Part shown: piece after piece, positions 18,730 to 27,629 of the stretch
How positions within the stretch are numbered: the stretch's first letter is position 1
Layout of the letters: the number at the start of each line of letters is the position of its first letter
NCBI GenBank assembly: GCA_030408505.1
Contig: JAUHQI010000004.1
Coordinates: forward strand, 186,001 to 250,000
Source of the DNA: Candidatus Sacchlamyda saccharinae
GTDB taxonomy: Bacteria > Chlamydiota > Chlamydiia > Chlamydiales > Rhabdochlamydiaceae
Direction: 5' to 3'
DNA length: 64,000 nt
The notes under the pieces: generated by a model
What the model saw: only the letters and a program-made list of their open reading frames with translations
Databases searched by the model: none
Told to the model about the DNA's origin: nothing
Made by a program: the position numbers and the translations under genes

Positions 18730-19267
18730 AACGGAGGATCCCGGCAATGGTTTTAGCATCAGTAATTTCTCCAGAGCCGATCATGGCGATGGCTCTATCG
18801 AGAGGAACTTCTTCTGTGTCGATCCCCTCATGAGGATCGCTTGGGAGGGGACTTTTAGAGAGGTTTTTGGCGATAAAAAGGTGTATGTACTCAGTGCAAA
18901 AGCCGGGGCTTGAGTAGATGCCTCCAAAGGGGATAAGTTCTTCGGCTTTGAAGCCGGTCTCTTCTTGCAATTCTCTTTGGGCGCAATCCTGTAGGTCTTC
19001 ACCCACTTCAAGTGTACCCGCGGGAAGTTCGTAGATGATTTTTTGGATGGCCCTTCTCCATTGGCGGATCAAGAGGAGGTTGCCGGCTTTTGTGATTGGG
19101 ATGAGGGCGACAGCTCCAAGGGTTTCGATGATATCCCAGTCGCAGGGAGGTTGGGCGTCGAAGGTGATGTGATCACGCCTTAAGGTAAAGATTTTTCCTT
19201 TGTGAAGTTCTTCCGATTCTATGGTAGCCGAGTCTTCAAGAGCTTTTTGTTTAAGGGAATTATCCAA
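18722..19267 (-). CDS. Nudix hydrolase, ADP-ribose pyrophosphatase-like
   Basis: 181 residues with a clean Nudix box, G-x5-E-x7-REL-x-EE-x-G, in GTLEVGEDLQDCAQRELQEE followed by TGF, which binds the catalytic Mg2+. The flanking RQWRRAIQKIIYELPAG is typical of NudF-type ADP-ribose pyrophosphatases, which hydrolyse ADP-ribose to AMP and ribose-5-phosphate; substrate choice is inferred from this motif. Starts 3 bp after the stop of the adenylate cyclase, so both are almost certainly cotranscribed, and overlaps the AsmA-like gene by 8 bp. Confidence 0.9.
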   Translation of the reverse strand: MDNSLKQKALEDSATIESEELHKGKIFTLRRDHITFDAQPPCDWDIIETLGAVALIPITKAGNLLLIRQWRRAIQKIIYELPAGTLEVGEDLQDCAQRELQEETGFKAEELIPFGGIYSSPGFCTEYIHLFIAKNLSKSPLPSDPHEGIDTEEVPLDRAIAMIGSGEITDAKTIAGILRYA

Positions 19268-19270
19268 TTT

Positions 19271-20716
19271 TTAGTAACTACCTAAGTTGATGGTGTAGAC
19301 TTTGATTTGCTCTTTGCGTCCCGGCAATGCCATTGAGCCGAGGTCTTTGAAATTGAACTTATCTTTGGCCCCGAGATAGGTCGTTTCACTAATGAGGATG
19401 GGGGCCTTGAGCACTTTGGTGGCTTGCTCGAGTCTTGAGGCCACGTTTACGGCATCGCCGATGGCTGTGTATTCAATCCGTTTTTCGGATCCGATGTTTC
19501 CAAGGACCGCATCTCCCGTGTGGATCCCGATCCCCATTTGTATTCGGGGTTTATTTTCCCCTTCCCACTTAGCGGAGAGTTTTTCGAGCTCTTTTTGCAT
19601 GGCAATCGCTGCGCGGATGGCATGCTCTTCTTGTTGTTGATCGTCAAGTGGGGCGCCAAATTCGGCCATAATGCCATCACCAATAAATTTGTCTAGAGTA
19701 CCTGAGTGGCTGAATATAGCCTCAATCATCACCTCAAAGTATTCGTTGAGGAGGTGGACAACTTCTTCGGGGGGGAGGTTTTCCGCAAGCTGGGTAAACT
19801 GTCTGATATCGGAGAAGAGGATGGTGACTTTGCGCCTTTCTCCTTCAAGATTCAGCGGTGTTTCGGAGTGGAGGATTTTTTCCATGACATGGGTGGAAAC
19901 GTAGCGGGCAAAGCTCATTTTGAGCCTTTCTCTTTCTCTTAAGCCCTTACTCATATCATTGATACTATGTGAGAGGACGCCAAATTCGTCATTGGTTTCT
20001 ATGGTTGATTCGGCATTTAAATTTCCCTCTCCGATTTCTTTGACAACTGAGCAAATGTGGTCCAAGGAAAGGGTCACCTTTTTAGAGAGGAAATAGGCGA
20101 TAACGATTGAGAGTACCAAAGAGGCTAAGAGCCCCCAGATGGCGTACTTGAGCAACTGCTCTGAGCGCACGTGGATGTCTTTGGCGTTTATGTCTACTCC
20201 GAGAGTAGAGATGTAGTTGCCATCTTTGTCTTTGATGGGGGCATATGCGCTGAGCCATAAACCCCATTGGTCTGCTACAAAATGCTTATCGACATAAGGG
20301 AAGTGTCTATTTTCAAATATTCCAGATAAATCGCTATCTTTATAAGGGGTTCCAGGACTTTCTGGATCGACCGATGCATCCACTCCAAAAAGCATCCCTT
20401 TACTGTTCTTAGGGTCTGGGTATAAGGTGTAAATATCTGAAACGTAGATGTCATTGCGCCTATTTGCAGAAACGGTTTTTTGCAGCATTAAGCGCAAAGC
20501 ATCATGTTCTGGTGTTCCCGTTTTCGAAAGGTTTGCTTGCTCAACGAGTTCTGGATTGAGCTGGACAGCTGCTGTGGTAGCAACAGATAGTGATCGGCTC
20601 TGGAGCATTCTAAAAATGAGTTTTTCCGTTTCCACAGAAAAAATGACAAGACCTAAAATGATACTGGCAGAAGCAATAGCTACTAGGGCAATATAGAGTT
20701 TGGTACGGTATTTCAT
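19271..20716 (-). CDS. membrane adenylate cyclase, class III, with extracytoplasmic sensor and HAMP
   Basis: 481 residues. TM1 (about 8-27) and TM2 (about 190-210) enclose a periplasmic Cache-like sensor; a HAMP linker follows (about 211-262), then the class III cyclase domain (about 295-425). Catalytic residues are present: metal-binding Asp303 (FSD) and Asp347 (GDG), adenine-selecting Lys343 and Asp421 (GDAVN), and transition-state Asn424 and Arg428. The Lys/Asp pair points to ATP rather than GTP, so it should make cAMP as a homodimer. Upstream of the Nudix gene in one operon. Receptor cyclases of this kind are known from chlamydiae and related phyla, but the ligand is unknown. Confidence 0.93.
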   Translation of the reverse strand: MKYRTKLYIALVAIASASIILGLVIFSVETEKLIFRMLQSRSLSVATTAAVQLNPELVEQANLSKTGTPEHDALRLMLQKTVSANRRNDIYVSDIYTLYPDPKNSKGMLFGVDASVDPESPGTPYKDSDLSGIFENRHFPYVDKHFVADQWGLWLSAYAPIKDKDGNYISTLGVDINAKDIHVRSEQLLKYAIWGLLASLVLSIVIAYFLSKKVTLSLDHICSVVKEIGEGNLNAESTIETNDEFGVLSHSINDMSKGLRERERLKMSFARYVSTHVMEKILHSETPLNLEGERRKVTILFSDIRQFTQLAENLPPEEVVHLLNEYFEVMIEAIFSHSGTLDKFIGDGIMAEFGAPLDDQQQEEHAIRAAIAMQKELEKLSAKWEGENKPRIQMGIGIHTGDAVLGNIGSEKRIEYTAIGDAVNVASRLEQATKVLKAPILISETTYLGAKDKFNFKDLGSMALPGRKEQIKVYTINLGSY

Positions 20717-20746
20717 CTCGTTTTCAAGATAGGTGAGACGCCAAAT

Positions 20747-22504
20747 TTATTCAACTGTGACGGACTTGGCAAGATTACGTGGTTGATCGATATCGGTCCC
20801 ACGTTCCTTAGCGATGTAGTAGGCTAAAAGCTGCGTGCACACGGAATAGGGGACAGGTGAGAGCGAATCTGGGGTGGGTGGGAGCCAGATAACATCGTCA
20901 GCAATTTCAGCGATTTCTTTGGCGCCCTCTGGAGCGATGGCTAAGATTTTACCGCTTCTAGCCTTTACTTCCATTAGGTTGCTGAGCATTTTTTCATAGG
21001 TTGCGTTATTTCCACATAAGCCGATGACCAGGCAGTTTGGATCTATTAGGGCGATAGGGCCGTGCTTCAACTCGCCTGCGGGATAAGCAAAGGCACTTTG
21101 GTAGCTAATTTCTTTGAGTTTGAGGGCTGATTCCATGCAGGTAGGGTACATATACTGCCTTCCAATGAAGAAAAAGGAGCTTAGACCAGCATATTTTTGG
21201 GCTAAATGGATCAGAGTTTCCTCCTGTTCGAGGACCTGTTCCACAATTTTGGGGAGGGCTAAAATGTCTTGAAGATTCTTTGCATCAGCAAGTAAGGACA
21301 GGACGGCTAGCTGGCAATTGAAGGCTTTGGTCGAACAGACGCTAATCTCCGGACCAGCTCGCAGCGGGATGTAGTAATCTGCCTCGCGCACTAGCGTAGA
21401 TTCAGGTACGTTGCAGATGGTGAGCACTTTGGCTCCTTGCTTTTTGGCAAGGGAAGTGGCAGCAATCGTATCGAATGTCTCTCCTGATTGGGATAGGGCG
21501 ATGACAAGAGTGTTTGGAGGGAGAATGGCTTTTTTATAACGAAATTCTGAGGCGATTTCTGCTCGTGCTGTGAGGCCGGCTTTCTCTTCAAACTGCAAGG
21601 CGGCGATACAGCCAGCATGCCAAGAGGTTCCACAGCCCAAGAGGAGGATATTGGAAAACTCTTTCAGTTCAGAGGGGAAGTCGGGAAGTCTGTTATGGAT
21701 GGAGCTTTGGAGGGCAGCAGGCTGCTCAAAGATCTCTTTTAGCATGAAGTGGGAGTAGTCTCCCTTGCTAATCTCAAAGTCAGGAAGGTCGATTTTTTGT
21801 GGGATTACATCAACGGAGCGAGATTCTTCATCAAAAATTTTGATCGATTGATGAGAGATCACTGCGATTTCATGGTTTTTTAGATAAATAAGATCGAGAT
21901 CCTGTCTTTGAAAGGCATATACATCGGAGGAAAGAAAGCACTCTGAGGCTTGCACATCTTGACCGATGACCAGTGGACTCTCTAGGCGAGTGGCAATGAT
22001 TTGATCTGGATGATCCTTGTGGACAACGGCTAAGGCCCAAAAACCCTTCATAAGGGGAAGGGATTTTTGCACAGCTTGTAGAATGTCCCCTTCGTAATGG
22101 ATGGAAATAAGCTGGGCAATCACCTCAGAGTCGGTGTCAGAGGCGAAGGTTACTCCCTGGTCGATTAAAGAGGTGCGAAGCTCATTGTGATTTTCTAAAA
22201 TTCCGTTATGGACGATAGCAAGAGAGTGCTTTTGGTCCATGTGGGGATGGGCATTGGAGGTAGAAGGACGGCCATGGGTTGCCCATCTCGTATGGCCGAT
22301 GGCAGTTTTGCAGTTTTTTGGAGGATTTGAGAGAGCATTTTCTAATGCGCAAAGCTTGCCCTGTTCTTTAATACAGAAGAGGCCATCCTCTAAAATCCCT
22401 GCGATCCCTGCAGAGTCGTAGCCACGATATTCTAAGAATTTCAAGCCTTTTAGACATTTTTCAATAGACTTAAGGCTGCCGACGTGTCCAAAAATTCCGC
22501 ACAT
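20747..22504 (-). CDS. glmS: glutamine-fructose-6-phosphate aminotransferase GlmS
   Basis: Makes glucosamine-6-phosphate from fructose-6-phosphate and glutamine, the first step to UDP-GlcNAc, lipid A and peptidoglycan precursors. The N-terminal glutaminase has the nucleophile Cys2 (MCGIFG) and the GHTRWATHG motif; two SIS isomerase domains follow, with LLGCGTSWHAG, SQSGET and AYPAGELKHGP. It ends LAKSVTVE as in other GlmS proteins. 585 residues, slightly shorter than the E. coli enzyme (609). No glmS ribozyme-like structure was recognised upstream. Confidence 0.96.
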   Translation of the reverse strand: MCGIFGHVGSLKSIEKCLKGLKFLEYRGYDSAGIAGILEDGLFCIKEQGKLCALENALSNPPKNCKTAIGHTRWATHGRPSTSNAHPHMDQKHSLAIVHNGILENHNELRTSLIDQGVTFASDTDSEVIAQLISIHYEGDILQAVQKSLPLMKGFWALAVVHKDHPDQIIATRLESPLVIGQDVQASECFLSSDVYAFQRQDLDLIYLKNHEIAVISHQSIKIFDEESRSVDVIPQKIDLPDFEISKGDYSHFMLKEIFEQPAALQSSIHNRLPDFPSELKEFSNILLLGCGTSWHAGCIAALQFEEKAGLTARAEIASEFRYKKAILPPNTLVIALSQSGETFDTIAATSLAKKQGAKVLTICNVPESTLVREADYYIPLRAGPEISVCSTKAFNCQLAVLSLLADAKNLQDILALPKIVEQVLEQEETLIHLAQKYAGLSSFFFIGRQYMYPTCMESALKLKEISYQSAFAYPAGELKHGPIALIDPNCLVIGLCGNNATYEKMLSNLMEVKARSGKILAIAPEGAKEIAEIADDVIWLPPTPDSLSPVPYSVCTQLLAYYIAKERGTDIDQPRNLAKSVTVE

Positions 22505-22523
22505 GTCGCAAGTTTATCAGAAG

Positions 22524-23279
22524 TTACAATTTCTTGCAGATAAGAGTCATGAAGAGGGGGAATTCTTTTCTGGCGCGATTTTCCATTCGAGCTTTTCCTC
22601 CAGTGCTTTTTTTGTCAGACACCCACTCTTCAATCAGGCTTACTGCAAAACCTGAATCGAATAGCATCTTAGTAAATTCGGATAGACTATGGTGAAAAGA
22701 CCAGGTCTGCTCTTGTTTTTTTCCAGGATGCATCTGGATCGGGATTTTTTGCGTAGATAGATAGCTATCCATTCTCCTGTATTGGAGTTTTTTGGTCTCA
22801 TCGATGCCCCAGTGTGAGAGGCGGGGGATCCGAAAACAGGGGTGATTGAGGACAAGGTAAAGAGTGCCTCCAGCCTTTAAATGCTTCGAGACATTTTTTA
22901 AAACGGAGAGGGGATTTTCGATGTTTTGCAAGGCTAGTACAATGGTTGCGTGAGTAAAACTATTGTTGGATACGGGCAGGGCTTTGGTCACGTCTTGGGT
23001 GAAAAAAGAATGCAAGGGATTCTTGGACCTCTTTTTTGCTGCCTCGATGAGTGATTTCGCAATATCAATACCCGTATACTTTACTTGTTTAGGAATAGCA
23101 CGAGACAAAATACCCTGCCCACAAGCGAGGTCAAGGAGATGATCACCCTTTTTTAGGTCCATAAGCTTCAAGAGCTTTGGAAGGATCACATGCTCATGGT
23201 AGTAGTGCCCTTTTTGGCCTACGGCGCCATCATACCAGCTAGCTGAAGATTCCCAAGAAGTTTTTGATTGTTTTGCCAT
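22524..23279 (-). CDS. SAM-dependent methyltransferase (class I)
   Basis: 251 residues from the ATG at 23279; 47 extra upstream codons are open but run across the divergent gene and lack a ribosome site. Motif I is DHLLDLACGQGILS, with motif post-I in YTGIDIAKSLI, and the VLALQNIENP segment corresponds to motif II; the C-terminal half has a Pro/His-rich NHPCFRIPRLSHWG stretch common in UbiE/COQ5-like and Methyltransf_11 proteins. The substrate cannot be read from sequence. Twenty bp after glmS start on the same strand; divergent from the MgtE-like gene with 30 bp between. Confidence 0.85.
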   Translation of the reverse strand: MAKQSKTSWESSASWYDGAVGQKGHYYHEHVILPKLLKLMDLKKGDHLLDLACGQGILSRAIPKQVKYTGIDIAKSLIEAAKKRSKNPLHSFFTQDVTKALPVSNNSFTHATIVLALQNIENPLSVLKNVSKHLKAGGTLYLVLNHPCFRIPRLSHWGIDETKKLQYRRMDSYLSTQKIPIQMHPGKKQEQTWSFHHSLSEFTKMLFDSGFAVSLIEEWVSDKKSTGGKARMENRARKEFPLFMTLICKKL

Positions 23280-23309
23280 AGCTAACTCATTATATAGAAG
23301 TATAACGTT

Positions 23310-24299
23310 ATGAGCAAAAACGATCTGCAGCGCCACGTTGGCGACTTTATTGCCCCTGTGCATACCACAATTAAATACAATCATACTGTGGAAGAGGCAC
23401 TTACCTATATTCGCCGCCACCCCATAAGCGAAAAAATTTTTTACTTTTATGTCGTCGATAGTGATATGCGCCTAAAAGGGGTGGTTTCTACGCGCAGTCT
23501 GCTCCTTAGTCCGGTCGAAAAAAAAATCCATGATATCCTCGAAAAGAAGGTCATAGCCATCTCAGCCAGCCAAACGCTGAGAGAGGCAATGGAAATTCTA
23601 ACATCTCATCGCCTTTTAGCAATTCCAGTCGTTGATGAAGAGGGAAGGCTTCTCGGCATCATAGACGTGCAACTTTATCTAGAAGAGGCTGTAGATGTCG
23701 TAAAGAGTCGTCATACATCGACAGACCTCTTTCAGGTGCTCGGTTTGAAGCTTGAAGAGGGGAAGGTTGCCTCCGCCTGGCTCACTTATAGGACCCGGAT
23801 GCCCTGGATTTTTTGTAACATGATCGGGGGTATTGCCTGTGCGATCATCTCTCGGATTTTTGAAGGAGTCCTGCTCCATGTCATTCTTCTCGCCATGTTC
23901 ATCCCCCTCGTACTTTCTTTGAGCGAATCAATCTCTATGCAGTCGATGACATACAGTCTGCAGCTTTTACACAGGCCAAAAATTTCAAGAAAGCGGATTT
24001 GGCTGCGTATTCTTTCTGAGTGGAGAATGGTCTTTTTTCTAGGTCTAACCTGTGGAATCATAGTGGGAGGCTTATCGCTTCTTTGGGGAAATGGCCTGCC
24101 GCCAGCGGTTAGTATTGCAGCTAGTATCATGCTCTCTGTAACAATAACAGGAACGGTAGGTGCAGCAGTCCCCTTAGTTCTCCATGCTTGGAAGCTCGAT
24201 CCCAAGGTGGCCGCCGGCCCCGTCGTTCTTTCCCTAGCAGACGTGATCACCACAATCCTCTACCTAGGAATTTCTACTTGGTGGCTTTTGCCCAAGTAG
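23310..24299 (+). CDS. short MgtE-like Mg2+ transporter lacking the N domain
   Basis: 329 residues: a tandem CBS domain pair (about 10-135; repeated hydrophobic strands in YVVDSDMRLKGVVST and AIPVVDEEGRLLGIIDV) joined to an MgtE-type membrane domain (about 165-329) with five predicted helices. Pore-region features of MgtE can be recognised: PLVLSLSESISMQS in place of P-x-x-L...GN-x-G-x-Q, and DPKVAAGPVVLSLADV resembling the DPA-x-ASGP-x-x-T-x-x-D helix. The N-terminal gating domain of about 120 residues is absent. CBS domains normally gate the pore in response to Mg2+. The 3' end overlaps the convergent permease by 26 bp. Confidence 0.82.
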   Translation: MSKNDLQRHVGDFIAPVHTTIKYNHTVEEALTYIRRHPISEKIFYFYVVDSDMRLKGVVSTRSLLLSPVEKKIHDILEKKVIAISASQTLREAMEILTSHRLLAIPVVDEEGRLLGIIDVQLYLEEAVDVVKSRHTSTDLFQVLGLKLEEGKVASAWLTYRTRMPWIFCNMIGGIACAIISRIFEGVLLHVILLAMFIPLVLSLSESISMQSMTYSLQLLHRPKISRKRIWLRILSEWRMVFFLGLTCGIIVGGLSLLWGNGLPPAVSIAASIMLSVTITGTVGAAVPLVLHAWKLDPKVAAGPVVLSLADVITTILYLGISTWWLLPK

Positions 24300-25680
24300 G
24301 TTTCTTAAAGAATAGAATCAAGAAGGGGGCAACACATCCCAAAACAGTTCCTCCAATCAAAAAGCCCGTATAGAAAGACTTGTTGCCAATTTCGATTTGA
24401 TCGGGAGGTATGTACCCAATGAAAAGAGCAAATAGAGAGGCTAGTATGCCGAGGCCACAAATCACCCACATGGCCACTTTTCCCCCTGGGATTTTGTAGG
24501 GACGATCCAGATTGGGCTGGCTATATCTGAGTTTTAGACCAGCAGCCAGCATGATTACATACATAATAAGATAGAGCTGAGCGACAAGAACGGTCAGAAT
24601 CCAAAAGCCGGAGCTCACTGTAGGCATCAAAAGAAACATCATAGTGAGAATAGAAGCAATGATCCCTTGTGCGAGCAAAAGGGCGATAGGAGCCCCATGG
24701 CGGTTTGTCTTGTGAAAAACGGGAGGGAGATTTCCCTCGAGACCTGCAGCGAGTAGACCTTTTGAAGGTCCGATAATCCAAGTGCTTACAGACCCAAAGA
24801 GGCCCGCTGCCATAAGGAGAGCCACAATAGGAATAAGAGCTTTGAGATTGTACTTGCTCAAGAACACTGTAAACGCCTGCATTGTGCCGGCAGTGAGACT
24901 AATCTCGCTGTTTGGGACGACGCTGGCAATTGAAAGCACTCCCAGTACGGATAGGCCCAAAATAAGGGCTACAGAGAGGAGAATCGCCTTTGGATAGTCT
25001 CTTTGAGGGTTGCGTACATCCAAAGCATGAACAGCAGACATTTCCATTCCTGCAAAAGCAAGCATAACTCCCGTAAATAGAACCATGCTAGAGAGGTTGA
25101 AATCGGGGAAGAAAGCTTTCGCTGTAAAATCAATTTGGAGGGGAGCTCCTTCGATGATCCAGTAGGCTCCTAGGAGGATAATCAATGTTCCAGGGATCAG
25201 AGTACCGCAGATGGCCCCAACATTGCTGACCCACCCAGAGGTTTTCATGCCAAAGCAGTTGGCAATGGTGGCCCCCCAGAAAATGCACAGTACCACAGCA
25301 ATGGTATACGTCGTATTTGCTGCAAGATCTGGATTGAAAATATAGGCTACCGTGGCCGCTGCAAAAGAAAGAATAGTGGGATACCAAACGACATTTTCAA
25401 TCCACTGCAACCAGACGGCTAAAAAGCCCCACTTTGTCCCGAACGCCTCTACGACCCAGAGATAGACCCCACCTCGTTTTGGCCATCCCGTTGCCAGTTC
25501 TGCTGAGACGAGAGAAACAGGAAAAAAAAAGAGGAGTGCCGCTAGAATGAAATAAAACATGGAAGAAAAGCCCAGTTCAGCTGTGAAAGGCCAGTTCTTC
25601 ACACTCCCAATTGCCGCCACATTGATCATGGCCAAGGTAAAGACAGAGAGAGTTTTAGGGATTTTAACGATCTTGTTCAT
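24274..25680 (-). CDS. APC-family amino acid permease/antiporter
   Basis: 468 residues with 12 predicted membrane helices. The unwound first helix shows the family pattern (VFTLAMINVAAIGSVKNWP), followed by PVSLVSAELATGWPKRGGVYLWV, a consensus typical of glutamate:GABA-like antiporters and related APC transporters. LAFAGMEMSAVHALDVRNPQRDYPKAI in helix 6 is also characteristic. It probably exchanges an amino acid with the host cytosol; the substrate is not certain. Convergent with the MgtE-like gene; divergent from the phosphodiesterase gene. Confidence 0.9.
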   Translation of the reverse strand: MNKIVKIPKTLSVFTLAMINVAAIGSVKNWPFTAELGFSSMFYFILAALLFFFPVSLVSAELATGWPKRGGVYLWVVEAFGTKWGFLAVWLQWIENVVWYPTILSFAAATVAYIFNPDLAANTTYTIAVVLCIFWGATIANCFGMKTSGWVSNVGAICGTLIPGTLIILLGAYWIIEGAPLQIDFTAKAFFPDFNLSSMVLFTGVMLAFAGMEMSAVHALDVRNPQRDYPKAILLSVALILGLSVLGVLSIASVVPNSEISLTAGTMQAFTVFLSKYNLKALIPIVALLMAAGLFGSVSTWIIGPSKGLLAAGLEGNLPPVFHKTNRHGAPIALLLAQGIIASILTMMFLLMPTVSSGFWILTVLVAQLYLIMYVIMLAAGLKLRYSQPNLDRPYKIPGGKVAMWVICGLGILASLFALFIGYIPPDQIEIGNKSFYTGFLIGGTVLGCVAPFLILFFKKPTWAKATK

Positions 25681-25710
25681 GATAGAGAAGTGTAGGGGAA
25701 TAAAGAATTT

Positions 25711-26946
25711 ATGATAAATGAAAAATCGATCAAAGCCGTCAAAGATGCCAGCTTTTCAAAGAACTTCTGCCGCCCACTTTATGAGAGTTACTGCTTTTCC
25801 AATATCTGTAAAACTGTTTACTCCCTCTTTACAGACACTCCAAACGGTTTACCTAAAGATACCTTAGAATCTGGCCCCTACGACCATGTCATCCTCCTTT
25901 TTATCGATGGGTTTGGTTGGCATTTTTTTGAAAAGTATAAAAGCAGTATCCCTATCCTCCGCGAGCTAGAAAAGAATGGGATTGCCTCAAAGATCACTAG
26001 CATGTTTCCTTCGACAACTGCTGCCCATGTCACCAACATCAACACCGATCTTACCCCCAATCAATCAGGTCTCTATGAGTGGTTCCTCTACGAGCCCAAA
26101 CTGGACGACATCATTGCCCCCCTCCCGTTTTGCTTTGCAGGGGAGCAAAAGAGGGGATCACTACCCCTTGACCCAAAGGATCTCTATCCCACTACCACCT
26201 TTTATCAGACCCTTCAATCTGATGGCATCGATTCTTATGCCATGCAACCCCAGTCTATTGCTAGCTCACCCTACTCAAAAACGGTTCTTAAGGGAGCAAA
26301 TATCTTGGGATACAACACAGCAAAAGAAGGTCTAGAAACAATACTTAGCCACCTTAACCCGAAAACCTATGCTTACTTCTACTATGGAGATGTCGATGCC
26401 GTAGGGCATAGAGCCGGGATTCATTCTAAAGAGTTTGCAGAGGCCATCGAAAAGATCTTTGCCGAAATCGCAGAGTTTTATGCAAAGCTTCCCTCTAAAA
26501 CAGCCCTGATCATCACCGCAGATCATGGGATGACAGAGGTTAGCCCAAAAGACACCTACTACCTAAATAGAAAAGTCCCCAATATCGAAAAATACCTCCT
26601 TTTTGGCCAAAGGGATAAACCCTTAGCCCCAGCAGGGTCTTGTAGAGATCTCTTCTTGCATGTGCTTCCAGAGCGTCTCAATGAACTTATAGAAATCCTC
26701 AGCCATTTTCTAAAAGGAAAGGCTGAAGTATATCCAACGGAAAAACTGATCAAAGAGGGCTTTTTTGGTTTAGGCCAACCTTCGCAAAACTTTCTCTCTC
26801 GAGTAGGGAACCTAGTGATCTTGCCCTACAAAGGCGAGGCAATTTGGTGGCATGAAAAAAAGCGTTTCGCTCAAAACTTCTATGCAGCCCATGGGGGACT
26901 AACTAGAGAAGAGATGGAAACGCTTTTCCTTTTTACTAGAACCTAA
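25711..26946 (+). CDS. type I phosphodiesterase/nucleotide pyrophosphatase-like protein
   Basis: 411 residues of the alkaline phosphatase superfamily. All metal ligands and the nucleophile are visible: Asp in LLFIDGFGWHFF, nucleophile Thr in FPSTTAAHVTN, Asp and His in DVDAVGHRAG, Asp-His in ITADHGMTE and a C-terminal His in YAAHGG. This is the arrangement of the NPP/phosphodiest family, which cleaves phosphodiester or phosphate-ester bonds. No signal peptide is seen, so it may be cytosolic or secreted by another route. Substrate unknown. Confidence 0.85.
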   Translation: MINEKSIKAVKDASFSKNFCRPLYESYCFSNICKTVYSLFTDTPNGLPKDTLESGPYDHVILLFIDGFGWHFFEKYKSSIPILRELEKNGIASKITSMFPSTTAAHVTNINTDLTPNQSGLYEWFLYEPKLDDIIAPLPFCFAGEQKRGSLPLDPKDLYPTTTFYQTLQSDGIDSYAMQPQSIASSPYSKTVLKGANILGYNTAKEGLETILSHLNPKTYAYFYYGDVDAVGHRAGIHSKEFAEAIEKIFAEIAEFYAKLPSKTALIITADHGMTEVSPKDTYYLNRKVPNIEKYLLFGQRDKPLAPAGSCRDLFLHVLPERLNELIEILSHFLKGKAEVYPTEKLIKEGFFGLGQPSQNFLSRVGNLVILPYKGEAIWWHEKKRFAQNFYAAHGGLTREEMETLFLFTRT

Positions 26947-26949
26947 AAG

Positions 26950-27618
26950 TTATCTTCTGCTACCAGGAATCACATTCCCTGAAGGCGTTGTTGGGCGTCG
27001 ATCATGTTGTCCACTGCCCACAGCGACATTGCCTGGCGTTCCACCAGCGTAAGGGGATCCGACATGTCCACCCCCTGCAGCTGCGTGAGCTGAAGAGGAA
27101 AGGGGACGATTGGGGGCCCTTCTGACGGGAGAACTTGTTCGACGTGCCGCAGCAGCCGCAGCCGCAGCTCCACCGGGATGCCCTCTTCTTCCACCAGCCG
27201 AAGTTGTGGTATGAACAGGGTGCCCTCCCACGTTAGCTGGGCCTCTACCGAAGGCTCTTCTGAAGAATCCTCTTGGTGTATAGCTGTGAGGTTGGTGATA
27301 ATCTACGACCGTAGGTGCAGGATAATGGCTTCTCCATATCCAGATGTTTCGAGGAAAAATCGCAACGATCTTTTCAGATCCAGTAACGATAGCTGCTACT
27401 GTCACAGTGATCAAGGTGATGCTAATAAAGGCTAGATCTGGAGGGAGAGACGTAGCGGAGACCATCGAGAAGAAGATTCCGGCGATTATGGTCAGAACCT
27501 TTAGAAGCGTAACTGCAACAGAGTTACTAGCTTCATCCGGTCTTCCGCATTCTTTGCTGTGGAGCGCCCTTAGCTGCGTAGCAGCATGATCGCCTGCTGT
27601 TTGGATATCAATCTGCAT
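26950..27618 (-). CDS. Inc-like membrane protein with low-complexity Gly/Ala/Pro tail
   Basis: 222 residues. Residues about 33-80 form a bilobed hydrophobic domain: two membrane helices (VAVTLLKVLTIIAGIFFSMV and AFISITLITVTVAAIV) separated by a short loop with LPPD, the arrangement typical of chlamydial inclusion membrane proteins. Residues about 115-222 are low complexity, rich in Gly, Ala, Pro, Ser, Arg and His, with runs of alanine. No enzymatic motif. It is followed 11 bp upstream by another accessory gene on the same strand. Inclusion localisation is inference from architecture only; other short two-helix membrane proteins would look the same. Confidence 0.6.
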   Translation of the reverse strand: MQIDIQTAGDHAATQLRALHSKECGRPDEASNSVAVTLLKVLTIIAGIFFSMVSATSLPPDLAFISITLITVTVAAIVTGSEKIVAIFPRNIWIWRSHYPAPTVVDYHQPHSYTPRGFFRRAFGRGPANVGGHPVHTTTSAGGRRGHPGGAAAAAAAARRTSSPVRRAPNRPLSSSAHAAAGGGHVGSPYAGGTPGNVAVGSGQHDRRPTTPSGNVIPGSRR

Positions 27619-27629
27619 TGTTTACCTCT

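Noticed and set aside
20717-20746. glmS ribozyme or riboswitch near glmS
   Set aside because: The leader is upstream of 22504 on the minus strand and no matching core was recognised; the gap after glmS is only 30 bp.
23280-23420. Longer N-terminus of the methyltransferase at 22524
   Set aside because: The extra 47 codons cross the divergent gene's start and have no ribosome site; the ATG at 23279 is better.
27178-27435. An open plus-strand frame opposite the Inc-like gene
   Set aside because: It is a by-product of the Gly/Ala/Pro/Arg-rich sequence on the other strand; no ribosome site and no protein-like pattern.
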